A stretch of 35,729 bases of DNA from Muribaculaceae bacterium (GCA_023663365.1 JAMPHP010000001.1:1362198-1397926); one strand, 5' to 3'. Shown: positions 1 through 7,710, counted from the first letter of the stretch. Numbers and translations: made by a program. The notes: a model not told the origin generated them from the sequence alone.

Positions 1-591
1 AGGCTTCGGAGAGCCGGGGCGGCGGTCGGCGGGCAGGATGGCAGTGGGTCGCGTCACGGTGTAGTACTCCATGCTTTGGTCGCTCTCGAAGCCATAGCCC
101 TCGATGGTGCGGTCGGTGCGCACGATGTGGATGAAAGAGTCGCTGTAGATTTTGCGCGAGTTCTGGTCCCAGAACAGCTGCTGTGTGAGGAAGCTGTCGG
201 CCGAAGTGTTGACCATCACCACATTGCCGTCGAGGCGCCACAGACGCTTGCGAGAGTAGTAGATGGCCGAGTCGGCGGTGACGGTCGACTCGGGGTTCAT
301 CGCGAGGTCGTACTGCTCAAGCTCTATACCCAGCGGAAAGCGCCAGAAGGGGTCGTCGGCATCCTCGAACATCTGCCACAGCGGAGCCTCCACGTGGTAG
401 CGGGTGTAGCCTGAGTCGCTGATGAGGGTCGAGACGTCGGCGGTCGACATCGTGGGAGTGGTGTAGCCGTCGCCTGCATTGGCCACATAGCGCTTCACTT
501 CTTTCTTGGCGGGCATAAGCAACCATGCCGCCACGGCACCTGCGGCCACGGCGGCTAAGAGCCAGCGCATTTTGCCCGATGACTTCTTCAT
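1..591 (-). CDS. lptC: LptC, LPS-export periplasmic/inner-membrane protein (3' end outside window)
   Basis: Reading leftward from an ATG at 591, the frame stays open for 197 codons and leaves the window at base 1 without a stop, so the C-terminus is missing. Residues 9-26 form one hydrophobic membrane anchor after a basic start (MKKSSGKMR). The rest fits the LptC beta-jellyroll: residues around 65-75 read YHVEAPLWQMF, and near 120-165 are a hydrophobic strand, LFWDQNSRKIYSDSF, a VRTDRTIEGYGFESD stretch and YYTV, which is the pattern I know from Bacteroidetes LptC. LptC carries lipopolysaccharide from the LptBFG transporter to LptA across the periplasm. It lies 26 bases after the outer-membrane protein gene and is probably the third gene of a coaX unit. 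Identification rests on motif memory. Confidence 0.82.
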   Translation of the reverse strand, partial: MKKSSGKMRWLLAAVAAGAVAAWLLMPAKKEVKRYVANAGDGYTTPTMSTADVSTLISDSGYTRYHVEAPLWQMFEDADDPFWRFPLGIELEQYDLAMNPESTVTADSAIYYSRKRLWRLDGNVVMVNTSADSFLTQQLFWDQNSRKIYSDSFIHIVRTDRTIEGYGFESDQSMEYYTVTRPTAILPADRRPGSPKP

Positions 592-617
592 GAAGCGGAT
601 AGGCTATGCGGGAATGC

Positions 618-1886
618 TTAGTAAATCTTGCTGGGGAGGAACCACATCTCGTTGAAGTTCACGCCAACGGTGATGTTGAGGTAGTTCTCCTTGATCAGCG
701 GGTCGGGCTTTGCCTGGCGGTGCAGCCACTCGAAGCCGAGGTTGACGGTGGTCTTGAGCGAGGGCACGGGGAAGCCGAAGCCGAGGGTCACGCCGTACTC
801 ATGGAGCTGATTGCCCTGCACTTTCATATAGTCGTCGGTCCAGAAGCCACCGAGGCGGTAGTTGATGCGCTTGAAGTAGCTGCCGCGGGCATCGGGCACA
901 TACTGCATACCGAGGGCATACTTGGTGCGGTCGGCAAACTCGAAGTTGGCGCCCTCCTCGAAGCCGCGGAACTTCGCTTTGGACCATGGCTGGTAGGTGT
1001 AGTCGAACTCCACCATGAACTTGCGGTTGAAGCTGTAGTTCACACCTGCGCCCCACTTCTCGGGAAGCGAGTAGTTGCCTTTGAGCGAGTGCTCATCGGA
1101 GAATACGGGGTCGCTCTGGTCGGCGGGAGTGAAGGCCACACGGCGGGCATTGCCGAGCAGAGTCTTGGCCGGGCTGTAGGTGAGGCCGAGTGTGAGGCGG
1201 TCGGTCTTGTTGAGGTCGAGGCTGTACTGTGCACCGAACACAAGGTGGAAGTCGCGCACCTCGAGCTGGTCCTGGTACACAGTGTAGTTGGAGCTCGACT
1301 GTGTGGCGTAGGTCTCGTTGAGGATAGTGCCGAAGAGATATGAGATGTTGGCGCCGATAGTGAAGCCCTTGAAGGGGCGCCCTGCCACGCCGACGTAGAA
1401 CTCGCTGAGGTTGCCCGAGCCCTGGCGGCTGTCGATACCGTTCTCAATCTTGTTGCCGAAAGCGTAGCCTACCGATGAGTAGGGGAGCAGGCCCACGGAG
1501 CCGCCCATGTACTTGCCCAGCGGGAACTGCATGGTGGCATAGTCGAGACCGCCGCCGAAGCGCTTGTCGCTCACCGGCTCTGTGGCGCCGGTGGTGGAGT
1601 TGGTCTGCACTTCTTTCTGCCACATCATTGTCACGTCGATGCCGAGGTCGAAGAGGAAAGTGAGCGAGTCGGTGGCGGCGTAGGATGCGGGGTTCATAGT
1701 GTTGATCTGGCGGCCTGAGTTCATGGCGTAGCCTATGCCACCCATGGAGCGCTGGGTGGAGGTGGCGCCGTCGCGCAGCATACCGTAGCCGAAAGCGGAG
1801 TAGGGAGTGAGGGTGCCGTTCTGCGCCATAAGGGCGCCGCAGGCGGCAAGTATGAGTGCGATAGCAGCTGAGAGCCTGTGTTTCAT
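618..1886 (-). CDS. Outer-membrane beta-barrel protein, function unknown
   Basis: A 422-residue protein with a clear signal peptide (about residues 1-21, ending LMAQ). The mature part alternates short polar turns with amphipathic strands rich in Tyr, Phe and Gly, as in outer-membrane barrels of the FadL/OMPP1 kind. The N-terminal segment (TPYSAFGYGML, then SMGGIGYAM and NTMNPASYAA) is typical of a Bacteroidetes family encoded beside coaX and lptC. The protein ends in an aromatic residue (FLPSKIY), as many barrel proteins do. Its ATG overlaps the coaX stop by four bases (ATGA), which implies translational coupling. Neither ligand nor substrate can be inferred. Being next to lptC, it may be an envelope-biogenesis factor, but that is inference. 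Confidence 0.72.
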   Translation of the reverse strand: MKHRLSAAIALILAACGALMAQNGTLTPYSAFGYGMLRDGATSTQRSMGGIGYAMNSGRQINTMNPASYAATDSLTFLFDLGIDVTMMWQKEVQTNSTTGATEPVSDKRFGGGLDYATMQFPLGKYMGGSVGLLPYSSVGYAFGNKIENGIDSRQGSGNLSEFYVGVAGRPFKGFTIGANISYLFGTILNETYATQSSSNYTVYQDQLEVRDFHLVFGAQYSLDLNKTDRLTLGLTYSPAKTLLGNARRVAFTPADQSDPVFSDEHSLKGNYSLPEKWGAGVNYSFNRKFMVEFDYTYQPWSKAKFRGFEEGANFEFADRTKYALGMQYVPDARGSYFKRINYRLGGFWTDDYMKVQGNQLHEYGVTLGFGFPVPSLKTTVNLGFEWLHRQAKPDPLIKENYLNITVGVNFNEMWFLPSKIY

Positions 1887-2632
1887 TGTGATATGATGCT
1901 GTAAAGCCCCTTGTGCACGAGGTAGGGGTCGTGAATATAGTCGAATGTGAGAATATTGCTTTCTATGAGCAGTGCCGCCGAACCTCCCGTGAGCACGGCA
2001 AGAGTATCGGAGCCGGCGGCGCGATGGTAGTACTCGAGCTCGGCGGCTACACCTCGCACGGCACCGCTGCGCATGGCCTCGGCAGTGCTTGTGCCCCAGA
2101 GGGGAGTGGCGCCTCCATCGGGCGAAACTGCCGGAAGAGCGTCGGTGAAGGCCGCCAGCGCGCGCAACCTAAGGTCGATGCCCGGTGCTATGTTGCCGCC
2201 GCTGTACACCGCCCCGGGAGCTACATAGTCGTAGGTCACCGCCGTGCCCAAGTCCGACACCAACAGCGGTCGCTCCGTGCCTGCCACGGCAATTGCGCCG
2301 AGAGCGGCGGCTATGCGGTCGGCACCGAGGGTTGCCGGTGTGCTGTAGGCGATGGTGAGCGGCAGGGGAGTGTCGGCGTTGAGGTCTACGATGCGAGAGC
2401 ACAGGGGCTCCAGCGAGCTCAGGTCGTCGGCGCGGTCCGAAGCCACCACCGAGCAGTAGGCCACCACCAGCCCGCAGGCAGGCACGCCGGCGCGAGCGCA
2501 CAGCTCCTTGGCCAATGCACCGGCAGGCAGTGCATCGTCGCCTTTGAGAGCACACGCAATCATGCCGTCAGAGCCCCACAGAGCGCCTTTGATGGCGGTG
2601 TTGCCACGGTCGATGGTGAGTTTTACTTCCAT
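1883..2632 (-). CDS. coaX: Type III pantothenate kinase (CoaX)
   Basis: Phosphorylates pantothenate with ATP, the first step of coenzyme A synthesis, in the cytoplasm. The 249-residue protein has the usual family length and the ASKHA-fold signatures: the N-terminal phosphate-binding DRGNT (residues 8-12, family DxGNT), GADR at 103-106 (family GxDR, pantothenate site), DLGTAVTYD from 127, and GGNIAPG near 145-151. A LTGG segment near the C-terminus matches the last nucleotide-binding loop. The ATG at 2632 is the natural start because the DxGNT motif begins at residue 8. Type III kinases are the usual pantothenate kinases in Bacteroidetes. The gene overlaps the outer-membrane protein gene by four bases. 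Confidence 0.93.
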   Translation of the reverse strand: MEVKLTIDRGNTAIKGALWGSDGMIACALKGDDALPAGALAKELCARAGVPACGLVVAYCSVVASDRADDLSSLEPLCSRIVDLNADTPLPLTIAYSTPATLGADRIAAALGAIAVAGTERPLLVSDLGTAVTYDYVAPGAVYSGGNIAPGIDLRLRALAAFTDALPAVSPDGGATPLWGTSTAEAMRSGAVRGVAAELEYYHRAAGSDTLAVLTGGSAALLIESNILTFDYIHDPYLVHKGLYSIISQ

Positions 2633-2639
2633 ATTGCGG

Positions 2640-2647
2640 CAAAATTA
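2640..2647 (-). promoter_or_regulatory. Probable -7 element for coaX
   Basis: On the minus strand this reads TAATTTTG, matching the Bacteroidales -7 consensus TAnnTTTG. It ends only seven bases before the coaX ATG, so transcription would start at or a few bases before the start codon. No good TTTG is seen 19-21 bases upstream, which lowers confidence. Confidence 0.45.
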
Positions 2648-2726
2648 CGAAATACGCGCCGATTAAGCTCTATTTTTCTATTTATAAATTGTTAAAAGTA
2701 CCCAATGGCGTGTTGCCTTGCCGAGC

Positions 2727-2760
2727 AAAAAAAGAGAGGCGCACCGGAGTGGCCTCTCTT
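2727..2760 (-). terminator. Rho-independent terminator of the secreted-protein pair
   Basis: AAGAGAGGC (2732-2740) pairs with GCCTCTCTT (2752-2760), with a further CAC/GTG inner stem. On the minus strand the stem is followed by a run of seven T (2733-2727, partly overlapping the stem base). It lies 24 bases past the stop of the gene at 2784, as expected for its terminator. Confidence 0.8.
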
Positions 2761-2783
2761 GAATATTGTTGCCCGGAAGCGGA

Positions 2784-4127
2784 TCAGTGCTTCTTGATGG
2801 TGGGGTTGCGCTTGTCCTTGATATACTTCACTGCGGGGATTTTGCGTGCCGGAGCGCTGTACACGGGGTCGTAGGTCGACCATTCCGACTCTGTGTCGGG
2901 GAAGAAGTTGAGGCGGAGAGTGCTGCGGTTGCCGTCCTTATCCTTAGCGTAGATGAGGATGCTCTGCCATGCTTCTTCGATGCCGGTGCGGGTGAAAGTG
3001 TACTCGCCGGTGGTGTTGATGGAGTTTGTGATGTCCTCGGCATCGCCACCCATTGCGAGCTCGTAGAGTTCGTAGCCCATGTTGAGGCGGTTTTCGACGG
3101 TGTTCTCGTCCATGAGACGGATATAGGCCTCTTCGACGTTGCTGGGGGTGATTTCAAAGTTGATGCTCACGCTGTTGGCATCTTTGCTCTTGCTGAAAAT
3201 GGTGAACGAGGGGCCTTCCGAGGGAGCGCTTGTATCTTCGATGTCGAACTCGAAGCGGTTGTCGGTGATGTCGCCGTTGATGTCGTAGGCACGGGTGTAG
3301 AGCACGTACTTGCCCGAGCCGTCGATCTGCCAGATGGAGTTGGGGATGCCTTCGCCCAAGTCGCCTGTGCCCTGAAGGAAATCGAGCGACCACGACTGGC
3401 CGAACATGCCGATGAGGTAGTCGAAGCCATATTCGGCCACGAAGCTGTCCATCGCAGAGGCCAGACCCCAGCAGGTGCTCACGTAGTACACGTTGGAGCC
3501 TTCGATGTCGAGATATGCGCCGTGCTCATTCACTTCGTGGAGTGTGGCCGAGAAGATGGCGGAGCCTGCGGCAGGAGCGAGAGTCTCGAATTCGGTGTAG
3601 ACGAAAGTCTCGAGGGGCGAGCCGTCCTGGGGATTTAGTTCCCAAGCGCAGAGGTAGTAGTGTGTGCCGGGGATCACGCTGAAGCGCGCGCCGGTGCCGT
3701 CGTCCTGGTAGTCGCGCTGGGTGAACGACTGCGTGTCGAATGCGATGTAGCCGTTGGTGGAGAGGGTGTATTTCATCACCGTGAGCTTGGTCTCGTCGTC
3801 GAGCTCATCGAAGAATGTGCCTTCGAAGTAGAGAGCCATGTTGTCGAGGTCGGCATCGGAGATGATGTTGTGTGCGTAGGCGATGGTGGGGTTGACAGTC
3901 GACACGGTGTAGGTCACGGTGTTCTTGCCCACGTGGTCGAGCTTCAGGAAGATGTTGTCGTCGGAGATGCCTTCGGGGAGGGTGAAGGAGGCATAGTCAA
4001 CGTCGTCGACATTATATTTGCCCACCACGTGGTCGCCCTTGATGAGGTACATGGTGTCGTGAGATTCGGCCATGGCGCCGAAAGCTGCGGAAGCCACTAC
4101 GGTGGCGGCGAGTAGATGTTTTATCAT
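2784..4127 (-). CDS. Secreted protein of unknown function, possibly with fibronectin-III-like repeats
   Basis: I do not recognise a named family. The 447-residue product has a signal peptide (MIKHLLAATVVASAAFGAMA). It then has a segment, MYLIKGDHVVGKYNVDDVDY, in the style of N-terminal modules of many Bacteroidales secreted proteins. Two later stretches look like related beta-sandwich units: one around residues 70-180, starting VTYTVSTVNPTIAYA, and one around 310-420, starting VSINFEITPSNVEEAY. Each has a threonine- and tyrosine-rich strand pattern, which suggests duplicated Ig/FnIII-like folds. There is no lipobox and no T9SS tail; the C-terminus is basic (DKRNPTIKKH). It follows the small T9SS-tail gene by 22 bases, with a terminator after it, so the two are probably co-transcribed and act outside the cytoplasm. 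Confidence 0.6.
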   Translation of the reverse strand: MIKHLLAATVVASAAFGAMAESHDTMYLIKGDHVVGKYNVDDVDYASFTLPEGISDDNIFLKLDHVGKNTVTYTVSTVNPTIAYAHNIISDADLDNMALYFEGTFFDELDDETKLTVMKYTLSTNGYIAFDTQSFTQRDYQDDGTGARFSVIPGTHYYLCAWELNPQDGSPLETFVYTEFETLAPAAGSAIFSATLHEVNEHGAYLDIEGSNVYYVSTCWGLASAMDSFVAEYGFDYLIGMFGQSWSLDFLQGTGDLGEGIPNSIWQIDGSGKYVLYTRAYDINGDITDNRFEFDIEDTSAPSEGPSFTIFSKSKDANSVSINFEITPSNVEEAYIRLMDENTVENRLNMGYELYELAMGGDAEDITNSINTTGEYTFTRTGIEEAWQSILIYAKDKDGNRSTLRLNFFPDTESEWSTYDPVYSAPARKIPAVKYIKDKRNPTIKKH

Positions 4128-4149
4128 TGAGTGTAAGATTTTTCAGGGG

Positions 4150-4644
4150 TTAGTTTTTGATGATTTTCACGGAGTGCTTGCCTGCACTTACGATATATAC
4201 GCCTGCTGCGGCAGAGCTGAGGTCGATGGTGGCGTTGCCGTCGGCATCGGCTGTGGCTTTAGCCACGAGAGCTCCTGCGGTGGAGTGTGCCGCGAAAGTG
4301 CAGCCGGGCTCGAGGCCGGTGGCGCTTACCGTCGATGATGTGCGGGTGGGCCAGATGGCAATGTCTGTGCGGCCGATGAGGTCTTTAACGGCACTTGTCT
4401 CGGCACCGATGAGGATGCGGTCGAGGTCGGCGAAAGCAACTTCGTGCTTCTGACCGCCTGAATGATGAAGTGTGAGCGACTCCTTGCCGATGTCGATGCG
4501 CTGCACGTCGGCCAGGGTGGCTTCTGTGCGTGTGCCGTCGGCAGAAATCACCACCACACCTTTCTCGGCCGCTGCTGAGGCAGGCATAGCCACGGCGGCT
4601 GCCACGATGGCGGCGCCGATGAGGTGTCTGATGTGATAATTCAT
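4150..4644 (-). CDS. Small secreted protein with T9SS-type C-terminal sorting tail
   Basis: A 164-residue protein starting at the ATG at 4644. A longer reading from a TTG at 4683 is unlikely because that codon lies inside the -7 promoter element. Residues 1-26 form a signal peptide rich in alanine. The middle has two short repeats of the type GVVVISADGTRTEATLADVQRI and SLTLHHSGGQKHEVAFADLDRI, a strand-turn-strand unit common in Bacteroidales surface proteins. The last 70 residues resemble a type A sorting domain, closing with AAGVYIVSAGKHSVKIIKN; in this family the ending GVYI...K is the recognition region for T9SS export and cleavage. There is almost no cargo between signal and tail, so it may be a structural or cell-surface peptide. 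Function unknown. Confidence 0.68.
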   Translation of the reverse strand: MNYHIRHLIGAAIVAAAVAMPASAAAEKGVVVISADGTRTEATLADVQRIDIGKESLTLHHSGGQKHEVAFADLDRILIGAETSAVKDLIGRTDIAIWPTRTSSTVSATGLEPGCTFAAHSTAGALVAKATADADGNATIDLSSAAAGVYIVSAGKHSVKIIKN

Positions 4645-4680
4645 ATTGGTCTGGAATTTATAAATGAGTGAATTGTAGTG

Positions 4681-4711
4681 CAAAGGTAGGAATAATTTGC
4701 CGAAATGTCAA
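4681..4711 (-). promoter_or_regulatory. Bacteroidales-type promoter for the secreted-protein pair
   Basis: On the minus strand, TTG (4711-4709, with an overlapping TTTG at 4715-4712) is followed after 20 bases by TACCTTTG (4688-4681), which matches TAnnTTTG. Transcription should start about 4675, leaving a leader of about 30 bases before the ATG at 4644. This supports the shorter start of that gene. Confidence 0.65.
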
Positions 4712-4740
4712 CAAACACTGACTTTTTCTTCGGTTTGAAA

Positions 4741-4775
4741 AGAAAAAAGGCGGATTTCCGTGCAGGAAATCCGCC
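4741..4775 (-). terminator. Strong rho-independent terminator of the lpxA-upp-FKBP unit
   Basis: A perfect 11-base stem, GGCGGATTTCC (4749-4759) against GGAAATCCGCC (4765-4775), has a five-base loop. It is followed on the minus strand by TTTTTTCTTTTC. It begins 20 bases after the stop of the FKBP lipoprotein gene. Confidence 0.93.
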
Positions 4776-4794
4776 CTGATGAGTCTTTGCGTGC

Positions 4795-5673
4795 TTATTC
4801 GGTGATGTTGAGGAGCTCAACGTCGAAGATCAGCATTTCGTTGGGGCCGATGCCGGCTGCGGGCTGGCCGTTGGGGCCGTAGGCGAGCTTGCCGGGGATG
4901 TAGAGAGTGGCTTTGCCACCCTTGCCGAGGAGCATTAGGCCTTCACGGAAGCCTGCCACCACGCCCTGAAGGGGGAAGGTAGCGGGGCCGCGGCCGTCGG
5001 TGCTGTCGAACACAGTGCCGTTGATGAGCTTGCCGGTGTAGTTCACTTCCACGGTGGCATCGGCGGTGGGGTGCTCGCCTGTGCCTTCGTTCTCGATGAG
5101 ATAGGAGAGACCGCTCTCGGTGGTCTTGATGGCGGGGTTGGCAGCTTTCTGCTCAGCCACGAAGTCTTCGCCGAGCTTCACGTTCTCGACAGCTTCGGGA
5201 GCCTCTGCCTTCTCGGCGGCTTTGGCATCGGCAGCTTTTGTGCGGGCATCCATATAGAGGCGCTGGAACTCGAGCGCATTGGCCTGCATCTGCTCATAGG
5301 AGAGCGAGTCGGAGAGGAAAGCCTGCTTGAAGGAGTTCATGATGGCGGCCTTGTTGATGCTCACGCCCTGCTCCTCGAGCTGCTTGATTTCCGACATCAT
5401 CTGCAGGCCTACCTGCATACCCATGCGGGTCTCCTGGCTGTCGTCGGCGCCGAAAGCCACCTGCATACCACGGAGGAATTCCTGCTTGGCGGCTTTATCC
5501 TTGTCGCCCATCTGGTTGAAGTCGGTGTAAATCATGGAGCCTACGTAAGTGCCGTAGGCTGTGGAGAGCGAGTCGCCGGCAGCAGCGCTGTCGCACTTGC
5601 CGTCGCCGCATTTTCCGCAGCTCACTGCTGCGAGAGTCATGAGGGCGCAAGCCCCCAAAATCATTTTTTTCAT
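4795..5673 (-). CDS. FKBP-type peptidyl-prolyl isomerase, lipoprotein (FkpA/Mip-like)
   Basis: Catalyses cis-trans isomerisation of prolyl bonds in envelope proteins. The 292-residue product has a lipoprotein signal with lipobox AVSC (Cys19). Two more cysteines follow closely (Cys22, Cys27), which is unusual. Residues about 30-180 form the helical, dimerising N-terminal domain typical of FkpA/Mip proteins, including a charged Ala/Lys/Glu stretch. The FKBP domain occupies about 185-292, with VEVNYTGKL, GTVFDS, a PATFPL strand, GKGGKATLYIP, LAYG and a final LIFDVELLNI. The pocket tryptophan position (family GW.EGL) is Phe in AGFREGL. Last of three consecutive FKBP genes, three bases after the previous stop. 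Confidence 0.92.
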   Translation of the reverse strand: MKKMILGACALMTLAAVSCGKCGDGKCDSAAAGDSLSTAYGTYVGSMIYTDFNQMGDKDKAAKQEFLRGMQVAFGADDSQETRMGMQVGLQMMSEIKQLEEQGVSINKAAIMNSFKQAFLSDSLSYEQMQANALEFQRLYMDARTKAADAKAAEKAEAPEAVENVKLGEDFVAEQKAANPAIKTTESGLSYLIENEGTGEHPTADATVEVNYTGKLINGTVFDSTDGRGPATFPLQGVVAGFREGLMLLGKGGKATLYIPGKLAYGPNGQPAAGIGPNEMLIFDVELLNITE

Positions 5674-5676
5674 ATT

Positions 5677-6348
5677 CTATTCTACATTAATTAATTCAAC
5701 ATCGAAGCGCAGAGGGCAGTCGGGCGGTATCACACCCGGCACGCCTGAGCTGCCATAGGCCAGCTGAGCGGGCAGGGTGAGTGTGTACTTGCCTCCGCGG
5801 TGCATGTGTGTGAGGCCTTCGGCTATGCCGGGGGTGAGCTCGGCCACGGTGGAGATAATCGGCTCCTCGTCGGCACCGATTGAGTCGAACACGCTTCCGT
5901 CGGGCAGATAGCCGGTGTAGCGGATGGCCACCTTGGAGGCCGGCACGGGCGAGGGCGAGGAAGTGTCGCCGGGCACGAGGGTGCGTATGATCAAGCCGTC
6001 GGGCAGCACTTCGGCACCTTCCTCGGCGGCCGCCTGAGCGAGCATCAGCCCGGCCTGCTCGGCAGCCATGCGGCTCATGGCCGCATCGATGGCTGCATTG
6101 GCAGCATCGTGCTCGGCTCTGTCGTAGGGCTTGACGAGCTCTTCGGCTATCATGCGGCGCACTATGGCGGTGTCGCACTGCACGCCGGTCGCTGCAAGCT
6201 GTGCAAGAGCATTGTCGACGGCAATCTTCATGTTCGAGGCCACGAAGACGGCCACCTGACGGTTGAGCGAGTCGGCCGGAGCTACTGTGGCGGCCGCCCC
6301 CGAAAGGGCGGTCGCCAGCAGGATGGAGCCTAAAAATCGGCGTATCAT
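5677..6348 (-). CDS. Divergent FKBP-type peptidyl-prolyl isomerase with signal peptide
   Basis: A 223-residue protein. I place the start at the ATG at 6348, whose ATGA overlaps the stop of the preceding FKBP gene; the frame is open further upstream, but that part is arginine-rich shadow. Residues 1-25 are a signal peptide (RRFLGSILLATALSGAAATV) without a lipobox cysteine, so the protein should be periplasmic. Residues about 30-115 are helical and alanine-rich like a Mip N-domain. The FKBP domain follows with VAIRYTGYLPDGSVFDS, GGKYTLTLP, LAYG and FDVELINVE. It departs from the family: the strand after FDS carries an acidic insert (GADEEP), the family phenylalanine there is lost, and the pocket tryptophan is Ile (PGIAEGL). 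Activity could be weak, or the protein may act mainly as a chaperone. Confidence 0.87.
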   Translation of the reverse strand: MIRRFLGSILLATALSGAAATVAPADSLNRQVAVFVASNMKIAVDNALAQLAATGVQCDTAIVRRMIAEELVKPYDRAEHDAANAAIDAAMSRMAAEQAGLMLAQAAAEEGAEVLPDGLIIRTLVPGDTSSPSPVPASKVAIRYTGYLPDGSVFDSIGADEEPIISTVAELTPGIAEGLTHMHRGGKYTLTLPAQLAYGSSGVPGVIPPDCPLRFDVELINVE

Positions 6349-6971
6349 TTGCCTTCGACGCTGATGAGCTCTACGTCGAAAATAAGTGTCTGGTTCGGGC
6401 CAATCACGCCGCCGGCACCCTGGGGTCCGTAGGCGAGCTGCGAGGGGATGAAGAGGCGCCACTTGGAGCCGGCCTTCATGAGCTGAAGGGCTTCGACCCA
6501 ACCGGGGATTACTTGCGTAACGCCAAATGTAGCGGGCTCGCCGCGGTCCACGCTCGAGTCGAATACTGTGCCGTCGATGAGCTTGCCGGTGTAGTGCACG
6601 GTCACTTGGTCGCCGGGACCGGGCTGCACGCCTGTGCCCTCGGTGAGGACTTCGTACTGCAGGCCCGAGGGAGTGGTGTGCACTTCGGCGCGCTTGCCGT
6701 TGGCATCGAGGAATTCCTTGCCGGCTTTTTCATTGACCGAAGCCATGGCGGCGGCTTCTTCCTGCTGCTTCTGCTGGAGAGCTGTGAAGTAGTCGTTGAT
6801 TACTTTTTTTGCTTCGTCGAAGCTGAGGCGGGGAGCCACGCCGGTGTAGACTGCGGCCACGCCGTCGGCAAAGTCCTGCACGTTGATTTTATCTATACCC
6901 GAGCCGCGGAAGTTGTGGCCCATGCTCAGACCGAGAGCGTAGCTCAGACGGTCGAATTCTTTGTTGTCCAT
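6345..6971 (-). CDS. FKBP-type peptidyl-prolyl isomerase, cytoplasmic FklB type
   Basis: A 208-residue prolyl isomerase without any signal peptide (it starts MDNKEFDRLSYALG), so it should act in the cytoplasm. The helical N-terminal domain (about 1-95, starting SYALGLSMGHN) is the FKBP_N dimerisation region seen in FklB/FkpA proteins. The C-terminal FKBP domain (about 100-208) is canonical: VTVHYTGKLIDGTVFDSS, RGEPATF, VIPGWVEAL with the pocket tryptophan present, LFIPSQLAYG and LIFDVELISVEGK. It lies 59 bases after upp and overlaps the next FKBP gene by four bases. Of the three FKBP proteins here, this one is closest to the family consensus. Confidence 0.92.
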   Translation of the reverse strand: MDNKEFDRLSYALGLSMGHNFRGSGIDKINVQDFADGVAAVYTGVAPRLSFDEAKKVINDYFTALQQKQQEEAAAMASVNEKAGKEFLDANGKRAEVHTTPSGLQYEVLTEGTGVQPGPGDQVTVHYTGKLIDGTVFDSSVDRGEPATFGVTQVIPGWVEALQLMKAGSKWRLFIPSQLAYGPQGAGGVIGPNQTLIFDVELISVEGK

Positions 6972-7001
6972 GTTTGTTTTATGTTGTTATATAAGTGTCT
7001 A

Positions 7002-7017
7002 ACACGCGAGGGCGTGT
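7002..7017 (-). other. Small hairpin between upp and the first FKBP gene
   Basis: ACACGC and GCGTGT pair over six bases around a four-base loop. There is no proper T run on the minus strand (TTAGACACTT follows), so it is at most a weak terminator or processing site within the transcript. No promoter was recognised in this 59-base gap. Confidence 0.3.
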
Positions 7018-7030
7018 CAATGTTCCCGCA

Positions 7031-7684
7031 CTATTCCTTGGTGCCGTATGCGAGGTCACCGGCATCGCCCAGACCGGGCACTATATAGCTGTGTGCGTTG
7101 ATTTCGGGGTCTATCACACCTACCCAGAGCTCGGCATCGGCCGGCATCACTGAGTTCATGTAGTCGATGGCCTTCTGCGATGCAATCACCGAAGCTATGT
7201 GGAGCTTGGCGGGAGTGCCCTTGGTGAGGAGCGCGCGGTAGCTGAGCTCCATAGAGGCTCCTGTGGCGAGCATGGGGTCGCAGAGGATGAGGGTTTTGCC
7301 GTCGAGTCGGGGTGATGCCAGATATTCGATGCAGATGTCGAAGTTCTCTTTTTCCTTATATTTGCGGTAGGCCGATACGAAGGCGTTCTCGGCATCGTCG
7401 AGGTAGCGGAGGAAACCTTGGTGGAAGGGCACGCCGGCACGGAAGATGGTGGCGAGAACTATTTTCTCGTCGATGGTATCACAGGTGGCATCGACACCGA
7501 GAGGTGTGGCGATGTTGGCCTTGCGGTAGGTGAGGGTCTTGCTGATTTCGTATGCGAAAATCTCACCGAGGCGCTCGAGGTTGCGGCGGAAGCGCAGGCG
7601 GTCGGTCTGCACCGAAGTGTCGCGCATCTCGGCCAGATACTGGCTTACCAGCGATGGATTGTCGGCAAAGTTGTGTACTATCAT
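7031..7684 (-). CDS. upp: Uracil phosphoribosyltransferase (Upp)
   Basis: Converts uracil and PRPP to UMP in pyrimidine salvage, in the cytoplasm. The 217-residue length fits the family. The PRPP-binding motif is LILCDPMLATGAS (Asp136 to Ser144). The C-terminal uracil-binding segment YIVPGLGDAGDLAYGT (about 200-215) is almost the family consensus, and the FRAGVPFHQG segment near 81-90 matches the conserved RAG loop. The start at 7684 gives the normal N-terminus. It follows lpxA by 26 bases and precedes the FKBP genes, so it is probably in the same transcript. Confidence 0.96.
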   Translation of the reverse strand: MIVHNFADNPSLVSQYLAEMRDTSVQTDRLRFRRNLERLGEIFAYEISKTLTYRKANIATPLGVDATCDTIDEKIVLATIFRAGVPFHQGFLRYLDDAENAFVSAYRKYKEKENFDICIEYLASPRLDGKTLILCDPMLATGASMELSYRALLTKGTPAKLHIASVIASQKAIDYMNSVMPADAELWVGVIDPEINAHSYIVPGLGDAGDLAYGTKE

Positions 7685-7710
7685 TATTTAGAGGGTGTGT
7701 GGTTCGGTCA

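Noticed and set aside
6349..6501. N-terminal extension of the middle FKBP protein
   Set aside because: The extra 51 residues are arginine-rich shadow of the preceding FKBP gene. The ATG at 6348 gives a signal peptide and a four-base ATGA overlap.
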